Shown: positions 29,974-38,911, numbered from the stretch's first letter. The stretch: 64,000 bases of DNA from Cellulosimicrobium cellulans (GCF_016921195.1 NZ_JAFGYF010000003.1:1-64000); one strand, 5' to 3'. The notes: generated from the letters alone by a model not told the origin. Numbers and translations: made by a program.

Positions 29974-30950
29974 TCCCCCAGGCGGCGCCGGAGCCACGCG
30001 ACCCCGACCTCGGCCTGCGTCCGCTGGAACGCCCGCACGTGCGGGATCCCCGGGGGCGCAGGGTCGAGCGAGGACGCGAGGAAGTACCCCGTGAGCGCGG
30101 CGAGGTAGCAGGTCACGGCGTCGGGCTCGACGTCCCGCGGCAACGGGTGGCGCCGCAGCACCTCCTCGGGCGGCGGCCCGCCCTCGACCTGCACGGCCGG
30201 GAGCATGCCGACCGCGTCGCAGAACGCGGCGCCGCGCGCGGCGTACGGCCAGTCGACGGCGACCGCGACGGACCCGTCGTCGGGCCCGAACGCGGCCCGG
30301 TCCACGAGCAGGGCGTTGTCGCCCCGGAGGTCGCCGTGGACGAGGTGGTCGCCCGCCGTGGCCTCGGGCCACGGCTCGGCGAGCGCCGCGAGGCGGTCGA
30401 GCCGGGCCGTGACCCACGGGTCGTACGTGCTCAGGCCCCGCGGACGGCGGTCCGCGAGGTCCTCCCACTCGCGCCACCCGACGGTCTCGGCGAAGCGTGG
30501 GAGCGGCGAGTCCGCAGGGACCTCCACCTCCGCGACACGGCGCGCGAGGTCGGCCACCGCGGCGAGCTCGTCGTCCCGCCACGGCGTCGCGACGGCCCGT
30601 CCCGGGACGGCGTCGAACGCGAGCGCGACCCACTCGCCGGCCCCGTCGAGGGTGCCGTCGAGGACCCACCGGAGCGCGGGCGCCGGGGTGCCCGCGGGCA
30701 GCGCCGCGGCGACGCGCGCCTCGAGCCGGTACAGGTCGCGGGTGAACGCGTGCTCGGGCCCGACGGCCTTGACGAACACGGCGCCGTCGCTCGTCCGGAG
30801 CGTCGACGCGAGGCCCTGCGAGTAGCCCCCGTCGTGGCTCGTCCACCCCGAGACGTCGGTACCGAGCCGGGCCTCGACGGCAGCGCGCACCTCCGGCGGG
30901 AGGTCTGTCCAGGACGGCCGCACGCGCGACGGAGCGAGGTCGAGGGTCAT
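29970..30950 (-). CDS. Aminoglycoside phosphotransferase-family (APH) kinase
   Basis: A 326-residue protein with the APH/choline kinase fold. The N-lobe has GGYSQGLASTLRTSDGAVFVKAVG, with the ATP-binding Lys in VFVKAV. The catalytic loop is DHLVHGDLRGDNALLV, carrying the Brenner motif HGD...N, and the metal-binding Asp is in VAVDWPYAARGAAFCDAV. The substrate is not predictable: this family includes antibiotic, homoserine, choline and sugar kinases, and no resistance role should be assumed. ATG is the first plausible start. It lies 143 bp downstream of ettA, with a terminator hairpin between. Confidence 0.88.
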   Translation of the reverse strand: MTLDLAPSRVRPSWTDLPPEVRAAVEARLGTDVSGWTSHDGGYSQGLASTLRTSDGAVFVKAVGPEHAFTRDLYRLEARVAAALPAGTPAPALRWVLDGTLDGAGEWVALAFDAVPGRAVATPWRDDELAAVADLARRVAEVEVPADSPLPRFAETVGWREWEDLADRRPRGLSTYDPWVTARLDRLAALAEPWPEATAGDHLVHGDLRGDNALLVDRAAFGPDDGSVAVAVDWPYAARGAAFCDAVGMLPAVQVEGGPPPEEVLRRHPLPRDVEPDAVTCYLAALTGYFLASSLDPAPPGIPHVRAFQRTQAEVGVAWLRRRLGE

Positions 30951-31039
30951 GCGACCCGATCCTGGCGAGGGTTCGAGCGTGCCGTCAACGCGTTTCCACG
31001 CCTCTGCGCCGCCCGGCCGCAAAGACCCACGGACGCACG

Positions 31040-31071
31040 GACGCCGGGCGGGACGAGTCCCGCCCGGCGTC
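31040..31071. terminator. Terminator hairpin after ettA
   Basis: GACGCCGGGCGGGA (31040-31053) pairs perfectly with TCCCGCCCGGCGTC (31058-31071) across a 4-nt loop. It lies 22 bp after the ettA stop on the minus strand. Confidence 0.7.
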
Positions 31072-31093
31072 GTGGTCGATCGAGGTCGCGGCG

Positions 31094-32776
31094 TCAGTCG
31101 CGCGTGAGCTTGCGGTACGTCACGCGGTGCGGGCGGGCCGCCTCCGCGCCGAGACGCTCCACCTTGTTCTCCTCGTAGGACGCGAAGTTCCCCTCGAACC
31201 AGTACCAGCTCGCCGGGTCCTCCTCCGTGCCCTCGTACGCGAGGATGTGGGTCGCGACCCGGTCGAGGAACCACCGGTCGTGGGACACGACGACGGCGCA
31301 GCCGGGGAACTCGAGCAGCGCGTTCTCGAGCGAGCCCAGGGTCTCGACGTCGAGGTCGTTCGTCGGCTCGTCGAGCAGCAGGAGGTTGCCGCCCTGCTTG
31401 AGCGTGAGCGCGAGGTTGAGACGGTTGCGCTCGCCGCCGGACAGCACGCCCGCGGGCTTCTGCTGGTCCGGACCCTTGAACCCGAACGACGCCACGTAGG
31501 CGCGCGACGGGATCTCGACGTTGCCGACCTTGATGAAGTCGAGGCCGTCGGACACGACCTCCCACAGCGTCTTCTTGGGGTCGATGCCGCCGCGCGACTG
31601 GTCGACGTAGGAGATCGACACGGTCTCGCCGACCTTGAGCTCTCCGCCGTCGAGCGGCTCGAGCCCGACGATCGTCTTGAACAACGTCGTCTTGCCGACG
31701 CCGTTCGGGCCGATGACGCCGACGATGCCGTTGCGCGGCAGCGTGAAGCTCAGGCCGTCGATGAGCTGACGCCCGTCGAAGCCCTTCTGCAGGTTCGACG
31801 CCTCGAGGACCACGTTGCCCAGGCGCGGGCCCGGCGGGATCTGGATCTCCTCGAAGTCGAGCTTCCTCGTGCGCTCGGCCTCGGCGGCCATCTCCTCGTA
31901 CCGGGCGAGACGAGCCTTCGACTTGGTCTGGCGGCCCTTCGCGTTGGAGCGGACCCACTCGAGCTCGTCCTTGAGGCGCTTGGCGAGCTTCGCGTCCTTC
32001 TTGCCCTGGACCTGGAGGCGCTCCTGCTTCTTCTCCAGGTACGTGGAGTAGTTGCCCTCGTACGGGTAGAGACGCCCGCGGTCGACCTCGCAGATCCACT
32101 CTGCGACGTGGTCGAGGAAGTAGCGGTCGTGCGTGACGGCGAGGATCGCGCCCGGGTACGTCGCGAGGTGCTGCTCGAGCCACAGCACGGACTCGGCGTC
32201 CAGGTGGTTCGTGGGCTCGTCGAGCAGCAGCAGGTCCGGCTTCTCGAGCAAGAGCTTGCACAGCGCGACGCGGCGGCGCTCACCACCGGAGAGCACCGAC
32301 ACGTCGGCGTCCGGCGGCGGGCAGCGCAGCGCGTCCATCGCCTGCTCGAGCTGGGAGTCCAGGTCCCACGCGTCCGCGGCGTCGATCGCCTCCTGGAGCG
32401 TGCCCATCTCCGCGAGGAGCGCGTCGAAGTCCGCGTCGGGCTCCGCCATGAGCGCGGAGATCTCGTCGAAGCGCTGCTTCTTGGCGAGGATGTCCGCGAC
32501 GGCCTCCTGCACGTTGCCGAGCACCGTCTTCTCCTCGTTGAGCGGCGGCTCCTGGAGCAGGATGCCGACGCTGTAGCCCGGGGAGAGACGCGCCTCGCCG
32601 TTCGACGGCGTGTCCAGGCCGGCCATGATCTTGAGGATCGTGGACTTCCCGGCGCCGTTGGGGCCCACGACGCCGATCTTGGCGCCGGGCAGGAAGTTCA
32701 GGGAGACGTCGTCGAGGATGACCTTGTCTCCGTGCGCCTTGCGCGCCTTGTACATGGAGTAGATGAACTCAGCCAC
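31094..32776 (-). CDS. ettA: Energy-dependent translational throttle protein EttA (ABC-F)
   Basis: A 560-residue ABC-F protein with two ATP-binding domains and no membrane part. Seen are the starting segment AEFIYSMYKARKAHGDKVILDDV, Walker A GPNGAGKST and GPNGVGKTT, the signatures LSGGERRRVAL and LSGGERNRLNLAL, Walker B LLLLDEPTN in both halves, and the positively charged interdomain linker (RLKDELEWVRSNAKGRQTKSKARLARYEE). EttA binds the ribosomal E site and couples translation start to energy charge. GTG at 32776 gives the family N-terminus; a GTG five codons earlier is possible. The neighbouring 137 bp upstream shows no clear element. Confidence 0.95.
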   Translation of the reverse strand: MAEFIYSMYKARKAHGDKVILDDVSLNFLPGAKIGVVGPNGAGKSTILKIMAGLDTPSNGEARLSPGYSVGILLQEPPLNEEKTVLGNVQEAVADILAKKQRFDEISALMAEPDADFDALLAEMGTLQEAIDAADAWDLDSQLEQAMDALRCPPPDADVSVLSGGERRRVALCKLLLEKPDLLLLDEPTNHLDAESVLWLEQHLATYPGAILAVTHDRYFLDHVAEWICEVDRGRLYPYEGNYSTYLEKKQERLQVQGKKDAKLAKRLKDELEWVRSNAKGRQTKSKARLARYEEMAAEAERTRKLDFEEIQIPPGPRLGNVVLEASNLQKGFDGRQLIDGLSFTLPRNGIVGVIGPNGVGKTTLFKTIVGLEPLDGGELKVGETVSISYVDQSRGGIDPKKTLWEVVSDGLDFIKVGNVEIPSRAYVASFGFKGPDQQKPAGVLSGGERNRLNLALTLKQGGNLLLLDEPTNDLDVETLGSLENALLEFPGCAVVVSHDRWFLDRVATHILAYEGTEEDPASWYWFEGNFASYEENKVERLGAEAARPHRVTYRKLTRD

Positions 32777-32913
32777 AGCCTGTCGTTCCACCGTTTCGGT
32801 CGGGAGAGGTACGGGATTCGTCGACCACTCAGCCTACGCGGTCGGGCCGCCGGGGACGCGCCCGACGGCACCGCGACCCCACAAGATCCCGGCACCGCCC
32901 GCGCGACCCCGTC

Positions 32914-33543
32914 TCAGACCGCTGCCGGCTCCTCGGCGTCGACGTCCTCCCCCTCCGTCGCGGCGCGGGCCGCGGCGTCCGCCGCGGAGCTCTCCCCCGA
33001 CGGCTCCCCGGCCTCGCCCGCGAGCGCCGCGCCGACGTCCGCGAGCGTCCACGGGTCGTCGAGCGCCGGCGCGTCGTGCGCCGCGAGGCCGGGGTCGTCG
33101 GCCCGGCGGTCCGGAGCGTGGGCGCCGTCGGCGGTGGCACCGGTCGCGTCACCACGCCGCGCGCCGTCGTCCTCGCGCCGGTGGACCGTGCGCGCGAACC
33201 GGGCCTCCCCGAGGGACAGGTCGGGTCCGAGCGCCGTGGCCTCCACGACGAGGCTCGTGCGCGGGCCGTCGGGGCCGTCCCACTCGTCCAGCGAGAGGCG
33301 TCCCGTGACGACCACGGGGTCGCCCTTGTGGAGGGACAGCGCGACGTTGCGCGCGACGTGCTTCCACGCCTTGACCGTGAACCACAGCGTGCGGCCGTCG
33401 ACCCACTCGCCGCGCTCGCGGTCGAGGTAGCGGCGCGTCTGGGCGATGCGGAAGCTCGTGAAGTCGTTGCCGGACTGCGAGCGGAAGAGCGTGGGCGTGG
33501 TCGCGACGAAGCCGGACAGCGTGACCGTGACGTCACCGGGCAT
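32914..33543 (-). CDS. Single-stranded DNA-binding protein (SSB paralogue)
   Basis: A 209-residue protein. Residues ~1-110 are an OB fold of the bacterial SSB family (VTLSGFVATTPTLFRSQSGNDFTSFRIAQTRRYLDRERGEWVDGRTLWFTVKAW, then VVVTGRLSLDEWDGPDGPRTSLVVEA). The C-terminal half is acidic and low complexity. It ends EEPAAV and lacks the DDIPF tip by which the housekeeping SSB recruits partners, so it is probably a secondary SSB. ATG follows a strong AGGAGGAACC site. It lies 44 bp downstream of the second dynamin-like pair, on the same strand, and is likely co-transcribed with it. Confidence 0.9.
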   Translation of the reverse strand: MPGDVTVTLSGFVATTPTLFRSQSGNDFTSFRIAQTRRYLDRERGEWVDGRTLWFTVKAWKHVARNVALSLHKGDPVVVTGRLSLDEWDGPDGPRTSLVVEATALGPDLSLGEARFARTVHRREDDGARRGDATGATADGAHAPDRRADDPGLAAHDAPALDDPWTLADVGAALAGEAGEPSGESSAADAAARAATEGEDVDAEEPAAV

Positions 33544-33587
33544 GGTTCCTCCTGAGGTCGGCGGCCGGGCTGGTCCCGGCCACCGCC

Positions 33588-35174
33588 TCAGGGTGCGGTG
33601 GGGGCGGCGGCGCCGTCCGTCGTCGTGCCACCGTCTGTGGACGGGCCCGTGACCTCCGGGCCTGTGGGTAGCCGTAGAGCCCCGGTGAGCGGTGCCGCGG
33701 GGGCCTTGTCCCGAGCGGACTGTGCCAGCTCGCGCACCTGGCGGTGGGTGTCGAGCAGCGCCTGGGTCGGTGTGCCCATCGCGTCCTGCACGACCCGCTC
33801 GATCGCTCCCCGGCCGGAGGCGAGCACCTGCTGCTCGCGGCGTCGCGCGAGCGTGCGGCGCACCTGGAGCGCCACGAGGAACGCGACCACCGCGCCGAGC
33901 ACCGCGACCGCGGCCACGACCGCGCACACCGTGACGAGGGTCCTGCCGAGGTCGAGCACGCGCAGCGAGCCCAGCACGGCGAGCACGCCCGCGACGACCC
34001 CGATGCCCAGCGCCGTCCACGCCGCGCGCCGCGTCGGCCGCGAGGACGACGGACCGCGCGTGTCGAGGGGGATCTTCGCGAGCGACGAACGCGTCGCCTC
34101 GGCCACCTTGGGCGCCGGCGCGACGGCGTCGTCGAGGGCCTTCTGCCAGCCGGGCCGCAGCGACCGCCCCGCGCGCGCGAGCCAGCGCGAGCGCGAGAGC
34201 GCGACGGCGTCCGGCTGCGGCGGCGAGAACTCGGGCCGCCCGTACCCGTTGCGCACCGCGGCGCCGACCTGGCCGGCGACCGCGGCGAGGCCCGTCGCGT
34301 CGGCGAGCGCGTCGACCTCCTCCTCGACCGCCGTGCTCATGGTCCACGGGACGTCGCCCGGGAGCTGCTCCAGCAGGAGCGCGCCCGCCCGGTCGAGCTC
34401 ACCCGCGACGCGGCTGGCGGCGACGCTGCGCCGCGCGACCGCCTGCTCGAGCAGCGAGCGCAGCTCGTCGAGCCCCTCGCCCGTGCGCGCGGAGACGGTC
34501 GTGACGTAGACGCCTTCGAGACCGTCCTCCTCGAGCAGACGGCCCATGTCCTCGACGAGCGCCGCGCGGCGCGCCTCGGGGACGGTGTCGATCTGGTTGA
34601 GCGCGACGACCATCGATCCCTCGAGCCCCGTGGACTTCTGGAGGTAGCCCGAGTGCAGCGCGTCGTCCGCGTACTTCTGCGGGTCCACGACCCACACGAG
34701 CAGGTCGACGAGCGGGAGCACCCGGTCGACGACGTCGCGGTGAGCCGGCTCGATCGAGTCGTGGTCCGGCAGGTCGAGCAGGACGAGGCCGCCGAGGGCC
34801 GACTCGTCCTCGGCGTCGAGCTCGCCGTCGCGCGTGATGCGGCGCTCCGGGTCCACGGCGAGCCAGTCGAGCAGCGCCGTCGCGGCGTCGCTCCACGAGC
34901 ACGCGGTGACGCGCGCCGTCGTGGGGCGCTTCACGCCCACGTCCGCGAAGTCGAGGCGCGACACGCGGTTGAACAGGCTCGACTTGCCCGACCCGGTGCC
35001 GCCCGCGAGCGCGACGACCGTGTGGTCGACGCCGAGCGCGAGGCGCTCGCGCACGCCGCCGATCGCGTCGCGCACCTGGGCCGCGACCGCGGGGTCGAGG
35101 CGGTCCCCCGCGAGGTCCACCGCGCGCGCGAGGTCGTCGACCCGGGCACGCAGCTGGGCATCGTGGGACGTCAC
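33588..35174 (-). CDS. Dynamin-like GTPase with two C-terminal membrane helices (pair 2, B subunit)
   Basis: A 528-residue paralogue of the protein at 26042-27784. G1 is VVALAGGTGSGKSSLFNRVS, switch I KRPTTARV, G3 LLDLPDHDSIEP and G4 ALNQIDTV; VVDPQKYADDALH matches pair 1 closely. Two membrane helices lie at about 410-430 (ALGIGVVAGVLAVLGSL) and 440-465 (TVCAVVAAVAVLGAVVAFLVAL), followed by a coil and a Thr/Pro/Gly tail. GTG overlaps the partner's stop by 4 nt. The identical gene order and overlap in both pairs indicate duplication of the whole two-gene unit. Confidence 0.85.
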   Translation of the reverse strand: MTSHDAQLRARVDDLARAVDLAGDRLDPAVAAQVRDAIGGVRERLALGVDHTVVALAGGTGSGKSSLFNRVSRLDFADVGVKRPTTARVTACSWSDAATALLDWLAVDPERRITRDGELDAEDESALGGLVLLDLPDHDSIEPAHRDVVDRVLPLVDLLVWVVDPQKYADDALHSGYLQKSTGLEGSMVVALNQIDTVPEARRAALVEDMGRLLEEDGLEGVYVTTVSARTGEGLDELRSLLEQAVARRSVAASRVAGELDRAGALLLEQLPGDVPWTMSTAVEEEVDALADATGLAAVAGQVGAAVRNGYGRPEFSPPQPDAVALSRSRWLARAGRSLRPGWQKALDDAVAPAPKVAEATRSSLAKIPLDTRGPSSSRPTRRAAWTALGIGVVAGVLAVLGSLRVLDLGRTLVTVCAVVAAVAVLGAVVAFLVALQVRRTLARRREQQVLASGRGAIERVVQDAMGTPTQALLDTHRQVRELAQSARDKAPAAPLTGALRLPTGPEVTGPSTDGGTTTDGAAAPTAP

Positions 35175-36853
35175 ATGAGCCTCCTCAGCTCGGCGAGTCG
35201 TAGGCGCAGCCCGACGGCCGCGTCGGCGGCGAGCGCCGGGTCGGCGAGCGCCGTGAGGACGGGTTCGGCCTCGCGCTCGACCATGGTCGCGGCCCGGTCT
35301 GCCAGGTCGTCGCGCAGCGCCGTGAGCGCGTCGTCGCCCGTGTCGGCCAGGACGGTCCGCACGAGGCGTGCTGCGTCGTCGCTCCCGGCGGCGCCCGCGA
35401 GCAGGAGGGCCGCGAGACCTGTCTCGCCGAACGCCTTCACCGCGCCGCGCGCGGCCTCGGTCGCCGTCGGCGCCGCGAGCTCGGCGACGACCTGCTCGGC
35501 ACGCCTGGACCACTGGAGCGCCTGGGTCGTGGCCGCGGCCTCGCGCCGCGCCGCGGCGTCCTCCTCGGTCGGCAGGACTTCGGCCGCACCCGGCAGCGGA
35601 CGGTCGCCGTCGACGGCCGCGCGCAGTGCGTCGTGGGCGAGGACGCCGTCCGCGGCGAGCGTCCGGCGCGCGGCCTCGCGCGTCTCTTCGAGGAGCGGGG
35701 CGAGCACGAGGTCGCGCGCCCGGCCCCGGCGCTTGGACGACCGAGCGACGCCGCCGCGCACCTTGACACGGTCCACGCGCTCGGCGCCGGTCACCTGGGC
35801 CCACCGCGCCTCGAGCGACCCGTGCGCGACCGCCCCGTCCAGGGCCGCCTGCCGGGCGGCGTCGCGCACCGGCGGGATCGCCTTCTCGACGGCCGAGCGC
35901 AGGTCCGCGGCCGCCTCGACCTGCTGCTCGACGGCGTCGGACACGCCGGTGACCCAGTCGGGCAGCGCACCGAGCGCCCCCTTGAGCGTGCGCACGATCA
36001 CCGCACGCGAGCGGTCGGGTCCCGCGAGCATCGTCAGCCACCGCGCGACCGGCGCGACGACCGAGCGGTCGAGCAGACCCTCGTGCGGGCCGACGTCCGG
36101 CACGACGAACAGCGGGGTGCCGTCCATGCCGTGGTCGCGCAGGCGCTGCAGCAGGTCGCCGCGGATCGTCGTGAGCGTCTCGCGCGGGACGCGGTTGAGC
36201 ACCATCGCGACGCTCGCCCCGCGCTCCTTCGCGCGCGAGAGCGCCTGCCAGGGCAGCGCGTCCCCGTAGCGCGAGGCGGTCGTGACGAACAGCCACAGGT
36301 CGGCCGCCTCGAGCAGCAGGCCCGCGGTGTCGCGGTTCTCCGACAGCAGCGAGTCGAGGTCCGGGGCGTCGAGCAGCCCCGTGCCGCGCGGGACGCCGTC
36401 GTGGTCGACGACGCGCGCCACGCGCGTCACCGGTCCCTCGACGATGACGTCCGCGTCGAGCGGGTTGAACGCGAGCACCGGCTCGCGCGTGGTGGGCCGC
36501 AGGACGCCCGCCTGCGACACCTCCTCGCCGAGCAGCGAGTTGTACAACGTCGACTTGCCCGCGCCCGTCGAGCCCGCGATGACGACGATCGCGGGCGACG
36601 ACAGCTCGCGCAGCCGCGGCAGCAGGTGCTCGTCGAGCTGCGTGAGGAGCCGGCGCCGCGAGGCGTCCGACTCCGCGGCGCCGTCGATGGCGAGCGGGAG
36701 GCGCACGTCCGCGACGTCGCGGCGCAGGTCGCGCGCGACGTCGTAGACGGTGACACCGAGCTCCTCGGTCGCCTGCGCGGGCCTCCACGAGCCCGGCGAC
36801 CGGCCGGGCGCGGACGGGCTCACGTCGCTCGTGGCGGCGTCTGGGGTTCTCAC
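35171..36853 (-). CDS. Dynamin-like GTPase (pair 2, A subunit)
   Basis: A 560-residue paralogue of the protein at 27781-29811. It has LDEHLLPRLRELSSPAIVVIAGSTGAGKSTLYNSLLGEEVS (G1), RPTTREPVLAFNP (switch I), LLDAPDLDSLLSENRD (G3) and VLNRVP (G4). Unlike the pair-1 A subunit it shows no convincing membrane segment, only a short hydrophobic stretch near GLAALLLAGAAG. The C-terminal ~200 residues are helical. GTG at 36853 is the most upstream start that fits, but no ribosome-binding site precedes it; leaderless translation or a start further in is possible. The tRNA-Arg gene lies divergently 130 bp away. Confidence 0.8.
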   Translation of the reverse strand: MRTPDAATSDVSPSAPGRSPGSWRPAQATEELGVTVYDVARDLRRDVADVRLPLAIDGAAESDASRRRLLTQLDEHLLPRLRELSSPAIVVIAGSTGAGKSTLYNSLLGEEVSQAGVLRPTTREPVLAFNPLDADVIVEGPVTRVARVVDHDGVPRGTGLLDAPDLDSLLSENRDTAGLLLEAADLWLFVTTASRYGDALPWQALSRAKERGASVAMVLNRVPRETLTTIRGDLLQRLRDHGMDGTPLFVVPDVGPHEGLLDRSVVAPVARWLTMLAGPDRSRAVIVRTLKGALGALPDWVTGVSDAVEQQVEAAADLRSAVEKAIPPVRDAARQAALDGAVAHGSLEARWAQVTGAERVDRVKVRGGVARSSKRRGRARDLVLAPLLEETREAARRTLAADGVLAHDALRAAVDGDRPLPGAAEVLPTEEDAAARREAAATTQALQWSRRAEQVVAELAAPTATEAARGAVKAFGETGLAALLLAGAAGSDDAARLVRTVLADTGDDALTALRDDLADRAATMVEREAEPVLTALADPALAADAAVGLRLRLAELRRLM

Positions 36854-36985
36854 TGGTTCATAGTGACGGCTGCCGAGGGCCCCGCCAAACGCACGCGCCG
36901 GACGACGCGCAACCACCCGACCTGCGGCTCCACCGCCGCGGCCCCGCCTCCCGAGGACGCCCGGCTCCCACTACGATGGTCGCGC

Positions 36986-37061
<76 letters not shown>

Positions 37062-37062
37062 C

Positions 37063-37281
37063 TCACGCGTCCGGTTCGACGGTGAAACCCGCGCGCTCGG
37101 CGGCGGCGAGGAACGCCGCGAGGTCGGGCGCCTCCCGCAGCAGCGACCCGAGCACGCCCTCATGCTCCGGCGCGGAGAAGCTGCCAGTGGCGAAGGGGTG
37201 CGTGACCAGCCGGACACCGGGCAGCGGGGCCGGCACCGAGACGCTCACGAGAGTCCCCGGCTCGCTGCGCACGACGAGCAC
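37063..37281 (-). CDS. Possible small hypothetical protein, 72 residues
   Basis: The frame encodes LVVRSEPGTLVSVSVPAPLPGVRLVTHPF and a helical C-terminal half (LGSLLREAPDLAAFLAAAERAG). It begins 2 bp from the 3' end of tRNA-Arg on the opposite strand. Coding-like sequence continues about 30 codons upstream in the same frame (including VPRYRVLRDGRVVLVVRS) to a TGA, but no ATG/GTG is available there, so either the start is unusual or the gene is decayed. No family recognised. Confidence 0.45.
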   Translation of the reverse strand: MLVVRSEPGTLVSVSVPAPLPGVRLVTHPFATGSFSAPEHEGVLGSLLREAPDLAAFLAAAERAGFTVEPDA

Positions 37282-37693
37282 GACCCGCCCGTCCCGCAGG
37301 ACGCGGTACCGCGGGACCGTCTCGTCCGTCCTCTCGTCGCGGACCCGCCCACGGTACGGCCCGGCCGGCGCTCAGACGATCGCCCCGCACGCTGACGCCC
37401 CTTCCCCCGATGGCGGCACGCACGTCCGCGGAGGTCGTGCGCAGCGAGCTCTCGCAGACGGACGACGGTGCGCGGGCGGAACTCGTCGGCCGCCCGGACG
37501 TTGGGCCCGACATGGGGAGTTCTCACCCTCTCGATCCCCGGAAAGGGTAAAGATCGAGCCACCCGCCGTAGATATACTCGCCCGACCGGCGCAAGCCGGT
37601 TCCGCCCGGTTCGCCCGGGTCGAGGGGTGGCTCGCGAGGGCGCCCCGACCGCCACCGACGGCGTCCGACGGCACGCACGAGCGAAGGACAGAC
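37282..37693. promoter_or_regulatory. Gene-free region upstream of telA with promoter-like box and hairpin
   Basis: This 412-bp stretch holds no convincing gene apart from the possible 5' extension of the small minus-strand ORF. TATACT at 37573-37578 is the best -10 box seen, with no good -35. Just after it ACCGGC-GCAA-GCCGGT (37585-37600) forms a perfect hairpin with a GNRA tetraloop. A C/G-rich leader of about 100 nt then runs to the telA start, which follows GAAGGACAG. Confidence 0.45.
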
Positions 37694-38911
37694 ATGACCG
37701 AGGCAGCACCGCTCCAGCCCCCCGCACCGACGGAGACCCTCACGCTCAGCGCCCCGGAGCCCGTCAAGCCCGTCGCCGCCACGCAGGCGCCCGCGCTCGC
37801 GCCGCGCATCGACGAGGCGGCGATCCCGGGCCTCGAGTCGAAGGTCTCCTCCTACCTCGACCAGCTCCTGTCGACGGACACGCGCTCGCCGGAGTTCGCG
37901 GCGAAGGCCGACGACGTCCGCAAGATGGGAGACAAGGACATCCGCGCCGCGGCCGACGTCTCCAACCGCATGCTCGAGATGCCGGTCAAGGAGCTGCGCG
38001 AGGGCGGCGTCTCCGAGAGCTCCAAGGTGAGCAAGTCGCTGCTCGAGCTGCGCCGCACGGTCGAGGACCTCGACCCGAGCGAGGCGAGCGTGGGCAAGAA
38101 GTTCCTGGGCCTCATCCCGTTCGGCGGCAAGATCCAGGACTACTTCCGCCGCTACGAGAGCTCGCAGAAGCAGCTCAACGCGATCGTCCAGTCGCTCTAC
38201 AACGGCCAGGACGAGCTTCGCAAGGACAACGCCGCCCTCAACCTCGAGAAGCAGAACCTCTGGGACTCGATGGCGCGCCTCAACCAGTACATCTTCATCG
38301 CGGAGCGCCTCGACACCGAGCTCTCGACGAAGATCGCGGAGCTCGAGCCGAGCGACCCGGAGCGCGCCCAGGCTCTGCGCGAGGACGTGCTGTTCTACGT
38401 CCGCCAGAAGCACCAGGACCTGCTCACGCAGCTCGCGGTGTCCATCCAGGGCTACCTCGCGATGGACATCATCATGAAGAACAACGTCGAGCTCATCAAG
38501 GGCGTCGACCGCGCGACGACCACGACGGTCTCCGCGCTGCGCACCGCCGTGATCGTGGCGCAGGCGCTCGCGAACCAGAAGCTCGTGCTCGACCAGATCA
38601 CGGCGCTCAACACGACGACGTCGAACATGATCGCCTCGACCTCGAAGATGCTGGCCGACCAGTCGGCGAGCATCCAGCAGCAGGCGGCGAGCGCGACGGT
38701 CGGTCTCCCGCAGCTCCAGCAGGCGTTCGCCAACATCTACGCGACGCTCGACTCGATCTCGACGTTCAAGACGCAGGCGCTCGACTCCATGGCGCAGACC
38801 ATCGGCGTCCTGGAGACCGAGACGACGAAGGCGAACGAGTACCTGGACCGCGCCCGCCGCTCCGACCAGTCGCAGGCGGGCAGCGGCTCGCTCGACATCG
38901 GTCGGCTGTGA
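37694..38911 (+). CDS. telA: TelA/KlaA-family toxic anion resistance protein
   Basis: A 405-residue cytoplasmic, almost wholly helical protein of the TelA family. The Ala/Pro-rich first ~45 residues are followed by conserved segments FLGLIPFGGKIQDYFRRYESSQKQLNAIVQSLYNGQDELRKDN, LNQYIFIAERLD, VLFYVRQKHQDLLTQLAVSIQGYLAMDIIMKNN and LIKGVDRATTTTVSALRTAVIVAQALANQKLVLDQI. TelA proteins are associated with tellurite and other stress resistance and with Ter-type stress systems, but their biochemistry is unsettled. It opens a ten-gene plus-strand run ending with the FHA gene. ATG follows GAAGGACAG. Confidence 0.92.
   Translation: MTEAAPLQPPAPTETLTLSAPEPVKPVAATQAPALAPRIDEAAIPGLESKVSSYLDQLLSTDTRSPEFAAKADDVRKMGDKDIRAAADVSNRMLEMPVKELREGGVSESSKVSKSLLELRRTVEDLDPSEASVGKKFLGLIPFGGKIQDYFRRYESSQKQLNAIVQSLYNGQDELRKDNAALNLEKQNLWDSMARLNQYIFIAERLDTELSTKIAELEPSDPERAQALREDVLFYVRQKHQDLLTQLAVSIQGYLAMDIIMKNNVELIKGVDRATTTTVSALRTAVIVAQALANQKLVLDQITALNTTTSNMIASTSKMLADQSASIQQQAASATVGLPQLQQAFANIYATLDSISTFKTQALDSMAQTIGVLETETTKANEYLDRARRSDQSQAGSGSLDIGRL

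Noticed and set aside
29970-30950. Aminoglycoside resistance gene
   Set aside because: Only the general APH fold is visible. Many such proteins are metabolic kinases and nothing in the context indicates resistance.
37560-37693. c-di-AMP or cobalamin riboswitch before telA
   Set aside because: The leader has a hairpin but none of the conserved riboswitch core sequences I know.
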